A DNA stretch of 47,972 nucleotides, from contig JBOICV010000042.1 of NCBI GenBank assembly GCA_050740255.1, positions 1 through 47,972 of the forward strand. The letters are read 5' to 3'. Below the pieces are notes generated by a model. That model ran no database searches, was not told where the DNA came from, and worked only from the letters and a program-made list of their open reading frames with translations. Made by a program: the position numbers and the translations under genes. This stretch comes from JBOICV01 sp050740255 (GTDB taxonomy: Bacteria; Pseudomonadota; Gammaproteobacteria; Nevskiales; JBOICV01). This document shows, in pieces, positions 22,863 to 30,217 of this stretch (the first letter of the stretch is position 1; every line of letters begins with the position of its first letter).

Positions 22863-25241
22863 ATGCTTATCAGCGAACGCTGGCTGCGCGAGTGGCTCGA
22901 TCCGCCGGTCGATACGCAAGGGCTTTGCGACCAGCTCACAATGGCTGGGCTGGAAATCGAAACTCTGGTTCCTGCAGCACCGGCTTTCAGCGGGGTGGTG
23001 GTCGCGCAGATTCTCGAGGTGGCGCCGCACCCCAGTGCGGATAAGTTACGCATCTGCCGCGTGAGCACGGGACAGGATACGGTGCTGCAAATCGTTTGCG
23101 GTGCGGCCAATGTCTGCGTCGGCATGCTCGCGCCGCTCGCCGGCGTGGGCGCCAAGCTGCCCGACGGCACACTCATCGCCGCGGCGAAACTGCGCGGCGT
23201 CGAGTCGCTGGGTATGTTGTGCTCGGCACGCGAGCTGGGCCTGAGCGAGAAGGCCGACGGCCTTTACGAACTGCCGCTCGACGCGAAGGTCGGTCAGGGT
23301 TTGCGCGAGTACTTACAGCTGGATGACACGCTGATCGAGATCAGCATCACCCCCAACCGCGGCGATTGTCTAAGCGTGCTCGGCATCGCTCGCGAGTTGG
23401 CTGCCATCAATCGCTTAGCGCTGCGTCAATCCGGTTCAGGCGCTGTCGCGTCAAAGCATGGTGTGAAGCGCGAGGTTCGCGTGACGCAGGCGCAGCTGTG
23501 CCCGAACTACCTGGGCCGCGTGATCCGTGGTATTCGCGGTGATGCGACCACACCGCGGTGGCTGCAAGAGCGGCTGCGTCGCTCCGGCCAGCGCAGCATT
23601 CATCCGGTAGTGGACGTCACCAACTACGTCATGCTTGAACTCGGTCAGCCTACGCACGCTTTCGATCTGGCCAAGCTGCAGGGTGCGATCGAGGTACGCC
23701 ATGCGCGCCCCGGCGAGAAGCTGCGGGTTCTGACCGGCGATGAAATCCAACTGCATGCTTCCAGCCTGGTCATTGCCGACCAGAACGGGCCGATCGCGCT
23801 GGCAGGAGTCATGGGCGGCGCGGACTCCGCAGTCGGTGCGGATACCCGGGATATTTTCCTGGAAAGCGCCTGCTTTACGCCGCGTGCGGTCGCGGGTACG
23901 GCACGGCGTTACAAACTCCATACCGACTCCTCGCAGCGCTTCGAGCGCGGCGTGGACCCGCAGCTGCAAATTCGCGCGCTTGAACAGGCCACCGCCTTGC
24001 TGCTGGAAATTGTCGGCGGTGAACCCGGCCCTGTTACGCCGGTTTCGAATCCACTGGCGCCCATCACGGGTGTACCGCTGCGCCAGAGTCGCCTCACGCA
24101 AGTTCTCGGTACCGAGATCGCGGCGCGGGAAGTGGAGGACATACTGCAGCGGCTGCAGATGCAGGTACGGGTTGACGGCACTGACGCATGGCGCGTGACA
24201 CCGCCGAGCTGGCGTTACGACATCGCGCTGGAAGCGGACCTCATCGAGGAAGTTGCGCGCATCCACGGTTACCAGCATCTACCGGCGCAGACGCGAGCGG
24301 TTGCCTTGCCGGCAGTGCCTGAAACCGAAACCCGGCTGGAAATAGCGCGCGTGCGCGAAACGCTGGTGCAGCGCGGCTATCACGAGGCCATTACGTACAG
24401 CTTCGTCGATCCGATGCTGCAGCGGCAGTTATTGCCGGAGGCGGCCGCGATCGATCTCGACAATCCAATTGCCTCCAATCTTGCGCAAATGCGCACCACG
24501 CTTTGGAGCAGCCTGCTGCCGGCCCTGCGCTACAACCGCCAGCGCCAGCAGCCGCGAGTACGGCTGTTCGAGATTGGCACCCGTTTCCAACGGGGCGCAG
24601 CGGGCGCGGTATCGGAGGACTTGCGCCTTGCCGGTTTGGCCGACGGCAGCGCCTGGCCGGAGCAATGGGGCGGTTCGCCACGGCCGGTCGATTTCTATGA
24701 CGTGAAGGCGGATCTGGAAGCGCTACTGAGTCTGGGTGGCCGCAGTGCGGAGTTCGTTTTCACGCCCGCTACGCATCCGGCCCTGCATCCCGGCCAGAGC
24801 GCGCGCGTTTCCCGCGATGGCCGTGAGGTCGGCTGGCTGGGCCGGCTGCATCCAAGGCTATTGGCAGCGTTCGACCTGAAGTCGGCGCCGGTGTTGTTCG
24901 ATCTGGCCCTGTCGGAAGTGAGGGCAGCGGCGGTGCCGGCCTACCGTCCCTTGTCGGAATTTCCGGGGGTGCGTCGTGACCTCGCGGTAATCGTGGCTGA
25001 GTGCCTTCCAACGGGGGAAATTATCGAATGTTTACAAAGTGCTAAAGAGCCTTTATTAAGTGCTATTCATATATTTGACATCTATCGGGGCCAAGGTTTA
25101 CCCTCTGCTTGCAAAAGCGTTGCTTTGGCCCTGAATTTTCAGGATAAATCCCGCACCCTACAGGATGCGGAGGTGGACGCTGCTCTGGCACGCTTGCGGT
25201 TGCGGCTGCAACAAGAACTGAAAGCCGGATTCCGGGAATAG
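22863..25241 (+). CDS. pheT: Phenylalanyl-tRNA synthetase beta subunit
   Basis: A protein of 792 residues, against 795 in E. coli. The N-terminal tRNA-binding EMAP-like domain (residues ~40-150) holds HPSADKLRICRVSTGQ and VCGAANVCVGMLAPLA. The B3/B4 editing domain and B5 domain follow, then the synthetase core and the C-terminal anticodon-binding FDX-ACB domain (SEFPGVRRDLAVIV, CKSVALALNFQDKSRTL). Codons around 25020-25110 are markedly AT-rich compared with the rest of the gene, which may reflect a promoter for ihfA inside it. ihfA follows after 11 bases. Confidence 0.98.
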   Translation: MLISERWLREWLDPPVDTQGLCDQLTMAGLEIETLVPAAPAFSGVVVAQILEVAPHPSADKLRICRVSTGQDTVLQIVCGAANVCVGMLAPLAGVGAKLPDGTLIAAAKLRGVESLGMLCSARELGLSEKADGLYELPLDAKVGQGLREYLQLDDTLIEISITPNRGDCLSVLGIARELAAINRLALRQSGSGAVASKHGVKREVRVTQAQLCPNYLGRVIRGIRGDATTPRWLQERLRRSGQRSIHPVVDVTNYVMLELGQPTHAFDLAKLQGAIEVRHARPGEKLRVLTGDEIQLHASSLVIADQNGPIALAGVMGGADSAVGADTRDIFLESACFTPRAVAGTARRYKLHTDSSQRFERGVDPQLQIRALEQATALLLEIVGGEPGPVTPVSNPLAPITGVPLRQSRLTQVLGTEIAAREVEDILQRLQMQVRVDGTDAWRVTPPSWRYDIALEADLIEEVARIHGYQHLPAQTRAVALPAVPETETRLEIARVRETLVQRGYHEAITYSFVDPMLQRQLLPEAAAIDLDNPIASNLAQMRTTLWSSLLPALRYNRQRQQPRVRLFEIGTRFQRGAAGAVSEDLRLAGLADGSAWPEQWGGSPRPVDFYDVKADLEALLSLGGRSAEFVFTPATHPALHPGQSARVSRDGREVGWLGRLHPRLLAAFDLKSAPVLFDLALSEVRAAAVPAYRPLSEFPGVRRDLAVIVAECLPTGEIIECLQSAKEPLLSAIHIFDIYRGQGLPSACKSVALALNFQDKSRTLQDAEVDAALARLRLRLQQELKAGFRE
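25022..25103 (+). promoter_or_regulatory. Possible internal promoter and IHF site for ihfA within pheT
   Basis: This patch is much richer in A and T than the surrounding gene and uses rare codons such as TTA, ATA and AGT. TTGACA occurs at 25075-25080, followed 16-17 bases later by a weak -10 (TTTACC/TTACCC). TATCGAATGTTTA at 25022-25034 fits the IHF consensus WATCARNNNNTTR with one mismatch. In E. coli, ihfA is transcribed in part from promoters inside pheT and is autoregulated. Confidence 0.3.
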
Positions 25242-25252
25242 GGGTAGGAGCC

Positions 25253-25552
25253 GTGGCACTGACCAAAGCGGAAATCGCTGACGAGTTATTCGAACGCCTG
25301 GGCCTGAACAAGCGCGAGGCCAAGGATTTCGTGGACTTGTTCTTCGAGGAAATCCGCTCGACGCTGGAGCGCGGCGAAGAGGTCAAGTTATCCGGCTTCG
25401 GCAATTTCGAATTGCGCGACAAGGGCCAGCGCCCCGGCCGCAATCCCAAGACTGGTGAAGAAATTCCGATCTCGGCGCGGCGCGTGGTGACCTTCCGGCC
25501 GGGGCAGAAGCTGCGCGCCAAAGTAGAAGCCTATGCAGGCCAGCGAGGATAA
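25253..25552 (+). CDS. ihfA: Integration host factor alpha subunit
   Basis: A DNA-bending heterodimer subunit of 99 residues. It starts with GTG at 25253 after GGTAGGAG. MALTKAEIADELFERLGLNK, the central KLSGFGNFELRDKGQRPGRN and the arm NPKTGEEIPISARRVVTFRPG are characteristic; the P in the GRNPKTG arm is the intercalating proline. It lies at the usual place directly after pheT. Its 3' end overlaps the MerR gene by 20 bases. Confidence 0.98.
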   Translation: MALTKAEIADELFERLGLNKREAKDFVDLFFEEIRSTLERGEEVKLSGFGNFELRDKGQRPGRNPKTGEEIPISARRVVTFRPGQKLRAKVEAYAGQRG

Positions 25553-25892
25553 GGCGCTGCTGCCGCCCATACCGCCGAAGCGCTACTTCGCGATCGGCGA
25601 GGTGAGCGAGCTGTGTGCGGTCAAGCCCCATGTGTTGCGCTACTGGGAGCAGGAGTTTCCGCAGCTCAAGCCGGTCAAGCGCCGCGGCAACCGCCGCTAC
25701 TATCAGCGGCATGACGTCATGATGGTGCGCCGCATCCGTGAATTGCTTTACCAGCAGGGTTTCACCATTGGCGGTGCGCGCCAACGCTTGCGCGATGGCG
25801 GACCGAACCGGTCAGAGCCCGTTTTGGGTCCGGACAATCTAGCCAAAATCCGCGGTGATCTGGAGACGCTACTCGGCTGGCTGTCGCCGTAG
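25533..25892 (+). CDS. MerR-family transcriptional regulator downstream of ihfA
   Basis: A protein of 119 residues. The winged-helix MerR DNA-binding domain is clear: YFAIGEVSELCAVKPHVLRYWEQEFPQL, then NRRYYQRHDVMMVRRIRELLY and FTIGGARQRL. The C-terminal tail after the coiled helix is short and has no metal-binding cysteines, so an effector is not evident. The overlap with ihfA (20 bases) and the tRNA-Pro just downstream reproduce the arrangement I recall from Pseudomonas. Target genes unknown. Confidence 0.93.
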   Translation: MQASEDKALLPPIPPKRYFAIGEVSELCAVKPHVLRYWEQEFPQLKPVKRRGNRRYYQRHDVMMVRRIRELLYQQGFTIGGARQRLRDGGPNRSEPVLGPDNLAKIRGDLETLLGWLSP

Positions 25893-25955
25893 TGCTGTAC
25901 CCAACGCGGGCATCGTCTAAACTACGCGCCTTATAAAAATAAGTGATGTCATGAT

Positions 25956-26032
25956 CGGGGCGTAGCGCAGCCTGGTAGCGCACCTGCCTGGGGGGCAGGT
26001 GGTCGCAGGTTCAAATCCTGTCGCCCCGACCA
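25956..26032 (+). tRNA. tRNA-Pro (GGG)
   Basis: A 77-base cloverleaf. CGGGGCG pairs with CGCCCCG, followed by discriminator A and an encoded CCA. The anticodon stem CCTGC/GCAGG encloses CTGGGGG with anticodon GGG. The T arm is GCAGGTTCAAATCCTGT. It follows the MerR gene by 63 bases. Confidence 0.97.
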
Positions 26033-26259
26033 ATTTTAGTTCCCAACGCGTCACTGAACCATCCCTGGTTGTGCGGTCGGGCTCGCAGCTCCTTGTGCGG
26101 GCGCTCAACGCGCAGGACGTGCAAGCATGGTACGTCGACGTCGATGCCACGGGCGACAACCGCTGCCAGCGCCAGATCGGCAGCCTGCTGGCGAGGTTAT
26201 GAATCAAGCCGACAGCGTCCGGACACCTTGATGCACTCGCCCGGTTAAACTAGGCACGC
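26033..26259 (+). other. Gap downstream of tRNA-Pro, possible gene remnant
   Basis: There is no convincing gene here. A frame open through the second half reads VRSGSQLLVRALNAQDVQAW and ends at the stop at 26200-26202. It has GC-rich third positions like the local genes but no start signal, and it would need to begin inside or just after the tRNA. It could be the eroded 3' end of a former gene left next to the tRNA. No terminator with a T run is visible. Confidence 0.25.
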
Positions 26260-27414
26260 ATGCTGACCCATTCACCACCTCAAGGCCGGCGCCTGGCCGC
26301 GGTGATGTTCACCGACATGGTGGGCTACAGCGCGTTGACGCGGGCCAACGAGGCGCAGGCGATACGCTTGCTGGATGAGCATTTCCGTCTGGTGCGCTCG
26401 GTGGTCCCCGGTTACCGCGGCCGCGAGATCAAGACCATTGGCGATTCCGTCCTGATCTCCTTCGACAGCGCGTTGGCGGCGCTGGACTGCGCCATCGCGG
26501 TACAACAGCGGCACGCAGCGCGTAACCAGGCCATGGCTCCGGCCAAGCGCTTCGAAATCCGGATTGGCATCCATCTTGGCGATGTCGAGCACCGTGGCGG
26601 CGATGTGTTCGGCGACGGTGTCAACATCGCCGCGCGTGTGCAGACACTGGCGCCGCACGGCGGGCTGGCGGTCAGCGCGCATGTCCATGCGCAGGTGCAC
26701 AGCGAACTCGCGCGGCTGTTCCGGCCCCTGGGGCCGCAGACGCTCAAGAACATTCCGACGCCCATCGAAGTGTTCGTGCTTGACGCCGAGGCGCTGCCGG
26801 AAGCAGAGACCGAATTGCCGGCGGCCGGTGCCGGAGTCGCAGCCTTGCTCCAGCGGCGAGGCCGCCGCTGGAACGTGATCATGGGAGCATTGACGGTTGC
26901 GGTGCTTGGCGCGCTCGCCCTGGGTTTGCCGCCGCTGCTGAGACAGTCTCAGGATGGGGGCGGTCTGCTGCGTCCTGCCGGATCGACAGCGGCGACGCGC
27001 GTGATCGAGATGAAAGTCGGCTTGCTTGAAGCTCTGGAGATCGCGCAGAAGGACGTGCATGACGGCGTCGCATATCACGTGGAATTGGAGGGCAGCAAGT
27101 ATTCCGTTGACTTCGCCAGGGGCGCCGAGTCGGTCAACTTGGTGATTGACGCGACCGATGGCACCGTGGTCGAGAAGTTGGTGGAGGACGACGAGGATCA
27201 CTCCGCCGATGTACAGATGAGTCAGATCACGCTGCACGAGGCCGTGGCGGCGGCGCTCAAGAAGGCGACAGGCGTGCCCGTCGAGGTGGAGATCCGCCTG
27301 CTGCCGGGTCGGGCGGTAGTCGAAGTCAAGCTGATAAGCGACAACGAGCCCGTGCTGGTCGAGGTGGATGGCGTGACGCGCGAGGCGTCGGTCATCACGA
27401 TGGTAAGGCACTAA
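26260..27414 (+). CDS. Membrane-tethered class III nucleotide cyclase with two C-terminal PepSY-like domains
   Basis: A protein of 384 residues. Residues ~10-175 are a class III cyclase with both metal Asp residues (Asp19 in VMFTDMVGYSAL, Asp62 in IKTIGDSVLISF). Also present are Lys58, Asp115 in GGDVFGDGVNIAARV (the usual adenylate-specifying pattern), Asn122 and Arg126. After a linker, one hydrophobic helix (~206-227, VIMGALTVAVLGALALGLPP) crosses the membrane. The remaining ~155 residues contain two PepSY-like units. Unit 1 (~251-308) has LLEALEIAQKDVHDG and LVIDATDGTVVEK. Unit 2 (~321-378) has ITLHEAVAAALKKATG and VLVEVDGVTREAS. With positively charged RRGRRW before the helix, the PepSY pair should be periplasmic. 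No good ribosome-binding site; possibly leaderless (TAAACTAGG just upstream). It appears monocistronic. Confidence 0.88.
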   Translation: MLTHSPPQGRRLAAVMFTDMVGYSALTRANEAQAIRLLDEHFRLVRSVVPGYRGREIKTIGDSVLISFDSALAALDCAIAVQQRHAARNQAMAPAKRFEIRIGIHLGDVEHRGGDVFGDGVNIAARVQTLAPHGGLAVSAHVHAQVHSELARLFRPLGPQTLKNIPTPIEVFVLDAEALPEAETELPAAGAGVAALLQRRGRRWNVIMGALTVAVLGALALGLPPLLRQSQDGGGLLRPAGSTAATRVIEMKVGLLEALEIAQKDVHDGVAYHVELEGSKYSVDFARGAESVNLVIDATDGTVVEKLVEDDEDHSADVQMSQITLHEAVAAALKKATGVPVEVEIRLLPGRAVVEVKLISDNEPVLVEVDGVTREASVITMVRH

Positions 27415-27520
27415 GGAATCTGTCCTGGAATGCTAAGCATTTCGGCGTGCTCGCATCTCACGCAGTAAGCGCGACTAACCAAAAACTGTCACGCGCACCG
27501 CCTCCAGCCGGTGGCGGCTA

Positions 27521-27669
27521 GTGGCCTGTAACAGTCAATTCAGAAGTGGCTGTCATTCTGAGCGCAGCGAAGAATCTCGTCGGAAAGAGGAGCGCACAGG
27601 CAGAAGATCCTTCGCTACGCTCAGGATGACAAAAATCTCTTTACTACCGAATCGGTCGTTACAGTCCAC
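27521..27669. mobile_element. MITE-like element with TA flanks and an internal REP-like hairpin
   Basis: The ends GTGGCCTGTAAC and GTTACAGTCCAC are inverted repeats with one mismatch. TA stands on both sides, and the flanks CGGC and GCCG are also complementary. TA duplication and short terminal repeats suit a Tc1/mariner (IS630)-type non-autonomous element. Inside, at 27551-27631, TGTCATTCTGAGCGCAGCG and CGCTCAGGATGACA form a second hairpin of a kind common as a dispersed repeat. There is no transposase. The element abuts the end of the TetR gene, whose stop codon overlaps its terminal base and TA. Confidence 0.6.
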
Positions 27670-28292
27670 TAGCCGCTCTGCAACGCGGCCGCACCGAAAA
27701 ATTGCGCCCGCATAAAGCTTATCGTCTCGTCAACGATCTGCTGTCGCCGTCTGGGCTGTTCGATGCAGTCAAGCGATCTGTAAAGGAGGTAGTAAGTAAT
27801 CGCCGAGGTCGCCCGCAACAGGCTGTCGTGATCCATCCCCGGCGCCAGGTTCATTGTGACGATCTGCTCGAGGCTCTCAACAGCGATCTCATGCAGGACT
27901 TGCTTGAGCACTTTGCGCATCGGCGTTGACGCGCTGTGCAGTTCCCGCAGACCGACGATGAAGGGTTGCGGGTTATCTTTTACGAAGTCGTAGAAATATT
28001 CCGCAGCGCCAACGGTGGCGTCTGCATGCTTCGCCGCATTGCGGCGGATTTCCTTCATCGCCGCCATGAGCGTGCTGGCGACCTCATGGACGGCGGCGGC
28101 GCCTAACTCTTCCGTGTCGCGGAAGTGGCGGTAGAAGGTATTGTGATTCAGACCCGCTTCGCGACCCAGTTCGCGTAGTCCGAGCGAAGAGAGTGAGCCA
28201 CCTTGCGCGGCAAGGCGCAACGCGGCGTCGATCAGGCGACGCTTGCCATCCGCCATCCCAGAGGCTTGTTCTGCCAAGATTTCTTTCGACAT
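27669..28292 (-). CDS. TetR-family regulator (FabR/DesT-like), divergent from lipoprotein operon
   Basis: A protein of 207 residues from the ATG at 28292; an earlier in-frame start at 28334 would run through the operator region and is rejected. The DNA-binding domain is clear: LIDAALRLAAQGGSLSSLGL, RELGREAGLNHNTFYRHFRDTEELG. This helix-turn-helix, with FYRHFRD and DTEELG, resembles FabR and DesT, which regulate unsaturated fatty acid genes; the ligand here is unknown. The C-terminal domain (YFYDFVKDNPQPFIVGLREL and beyond) is all helical. The stop codon and final residues lie at the edge of a MITE-like element. Paired palindromic boxes at 28327-28365 and 32233-32270 are its probable operators. 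Confidence 0.88.
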   Translation of the reverse strand: MSKEILAEQASGMADGKRRLIDAALRLAAQGGSLSSLGLRELGREAGLNHNTFYRHFRDTEELGAAAVHEVASTLMAAMKEIRRNAAKHADATVGAAEYFYDFVKDNPQPFIVGLRELHSASTPMRKVLKQVLHEIAVESLEQIVTMNLAPGMDHDSLLRATSAITYYLLYRSLDCIEQPRRRQQIVDETISFMRAQFFGAAALQSG

Positions 28293-28315
28293 ATCGATAG
28301 CCAGTATAACGGCTC

Positions 28316-28365
28316 TTGACAACGAAGTATACAAGTGGATACTATGATTGTATCCATGCGTATAC
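28316..28365 (+). promoter_or_regulatory. Promoter with paired TetR-type boxes upstream of the beta-helix lipoprotein
   Basis: TTGACA at 28316-28321 and TACTAT 18 bases later make a good sigma-70 promoter. It is covered by two 16-bp boxes, GTATACAAGTGGATAC (28327-28342) and GTATCCATGCGTATAC (28350-28365), set 23 bases apart and forming one 39-base palindrome. Each box is also a degenerate palindrome of GTATCCAnnTGGATAC. The same design recurs at 32223-32270. Repression by the divergent TetR protein is the simplest reading. Confidence 0.75.
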
Positions 28366-28382
28366 TTAGCCGTCGGCGAGTC

Positions 28383-30212
28383 ATGAATCGCGGAGTTGTG
28401 CTGCCGGTAATTTACCTGACCGCTTTCGCGTGCCCAGGCCTGACCGGCTGCGACAACAATTCCGGCAGCTCGCAGGTAGCGGGTATAGCTCGGCCGGCGT
28501 CACTCACAATACCAAGCTGGTATGTCAGTGCCACGGCGGCACCGGGCGGCGACGGCTCGGCGCAAGCACCTTTCGATTCCCTTGCCGCCGCGGAAGTGGC
28601 CTCCGCGCCGGGCGACACTATCGTCGTGCTGACGGCACCGCTCGAGGTGCCGCCGCTGGACGGCGGCATCGCATTGAAGTCGGGCCAGCGGCTCATCGGC
28701 GACGGACCGGATGTGGTGCTGCATCGAAGCGGGGCAGCCGTCGGTGGCGCCACCGGGCTGAGCGCGCTACCACGTATCCGCAATACCAGTCTTCTGCGCA
28801 ATGGCGGCGATGCGGTGCGGCTGGCCGAGCGCAGCGAAGTACGTAACCTGGTCATCACCGAAGCCGTCCGTGGTGCAATCTACGGCCTGAATGCACCGGG
28901 TTCCATCGTCCGCGGCAACGATGTCTCCGGCTATAACACCAGTTGCGCGCTCGGCTTCATGGTCGAGCCCTTCTCGGCGCCGAGCACCGGGCCGTATATC
29001 GGTGTGCCGGCGATACTCCCGGCCGGCTGGGCCGGGATCATGGTGGATGCCGACAGCGGTAGCGGCGCAGTGACGATCAACGAAAACTATGTGCATGACA
29101 GCGCCTGCGGCAACGGCATTGACCTGCGCATCAATGGCACTGCCGATTACGCTGCGGAAATTTCGGGCAACTTCATTACCAAACTGAAACACGGCCCGCT
29201 CCATCAGGCCGAAGAGTTGCACCTGGTCCATGCGATCACCACGCAGATCACCGACAGCGCGAAGCTGGATGCGGTCTCTGCCCACAATACCCAGACCTTC
29301 ATCGGCGCGCCGGGCGCGGACTGCGAGGGTCTGTTCATGAATCTGGCGGATGACGCAACCGCGGTCTGGCGCATTGATGACAACCTTTTCGAGCATGGCA
29401 TCGGCGGTTTCTCCTGCAATGGCATGGAATTCATCATCAGCAACGGCATTGCGCACGGCGAGATGGTGTTGACGAACAGCCGCTTCGAAGACAACCCCGG
29501 CGACATGTTCGAGCAGGCCAATCTCGGCAGCGGCTCCACCGCCATTCTTGAACTCGACAATGTCGTCGTGCGCGACACCCATGAACGCGGTGGCGATCCC
29601 GATGCCGGGCCGATACCCTTCAATCTGGGAGAGTGCCTGCTGACCGGCAGCACCGGTATCGGCAACACGACGATTCTCAAAATCCGCGACAGCGCATTCT
29701 CCGGTTGCAACAACGGTCTATCTATCCTGAGCGGTGTGAATCTGAGCAGTATTCTGCTGGGCAGCCTGACCACCGGCCAGCTTCCGGCAGACCCACTCGG
29801 TGCGGATGGCCTGATGAGCGTCGAGATCAGCAACACCGCGTTTCGCGACAATGCCTTCAGCAATATCGTGGTCGGCGTGATAAACGGATTGCGCCAGCTC
29901 GATCTCAAGATCGAGAATAGCGATTTCAGCCGAGCCGGCGAGAACGCCGTGTCCCTGCGCAAGCTCTACCTCGGCGATGTCGAGCAGGCGACGATTGATT
30001 TCGGTGGTGGCGCGCTGGGCAGTACCGGCGGCAACTGCATCCAGGATGCTGGGCGCTTCGATGTGCTGAGCGAGGGCTTCTCCGCGAGTCTGCGCCACAA
30101 CTGGTGGGGTCAGGCCGGTGGACCCGATCCAGCCCGACTGTCCCAGTCCTCACCCGATTCCCTTGATATCCTGGCGGCGCTCAATACAGCGCCAGAGATT
30201 TGTTCGGAGTAA
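28383..30212 (+). CDS. Lipoprotein with right-handed parallel beta-helix
   Basis: A protein of 609 residues from the ATG at 28383, which lies after the predicted transcription start and gives a textbook lipobox (CPGLTGC). The upstream in-frame ATG codons at 28335, 28347 and 28356 fall in the promoter-operator. The mature N-terminal part YVSATAAPGGDGSAQAPFDSL with GDTIVVLTAP and LKSGQRLIGDGPDVVLHRSG is the usual opening of pectin-lyase-like beta-helices. Repeats such as VRGNDVSGYN, ITINENYVHDSACGNGIDLR and VEISNTAFRDNAFSNIVVG follow to the C terminus (LRHNWWGQAGGPDP). It is probably anchored to a membrane and faces the periplasm or outside. No catalytic residues of a known lyase are recognised. 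It overlaps or abuts the hydrolase gene and shares its promoter. Confidence 0.8.
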   Translation: MNRGVVLPVIYLTAFACPGLTGCDNNSGSSQVAGIARPASLTIPSWYVSATAAPGGDGSAQAPFDSLAAAEVASAPGDTIVVLTAPLEVPPLDGGIALKSGQRLIGDGPDVVLHRSGAAVGGATGLSALPRIRNTSLLRNGGDAVRLAERSEVRNLVITEAVRGAIYGLNAPGSIVRGNDVSGYNTSCALGFMVEPFSAPSTGPYIGVPAILPAGWAGIMVDADSGSGAVTINENYVHDSACGNGIDLRINGTADYAAEISGNFITKLKHGPLHQAEELHLVHAITTQITDSAKLDAVSAHNTQTFIGAPGADCEGLFMNLADDATAVWRIDDNLFEHGIGGFSCNGMEFIISNGIAHGEMVLTNSRFEDNPGDMFEQANLGSGSTAILELDNVVVRDTHERGGDPDAGPIPFNLGECLLTGSTGIGNTTILKIRDSAFSGCNNGLSILSGVNLSSILLGSLTTGQLPADPLGADGLMSVEISNTAFRDNAFSNIVVGVINGLRQLDLKIENSDFSRAGENAVSLRKLYLGDVEQATIDFGGGALGSTGGNCIQDAGRFDVLSEGFSASLRHNWWGQAGGPDPARLSQSSPDSLDILAALNTAPEICSE

Positions 30213-30217
30213 TGACG

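Noticed and set aside
26272..27411. Long minus-strand frame opposite the PepSY cyclase
   Set aside because: It mirrors the coding frame of a well-supported gene; its protein is Arg/His/Gln-rich with no domain and no start signal.
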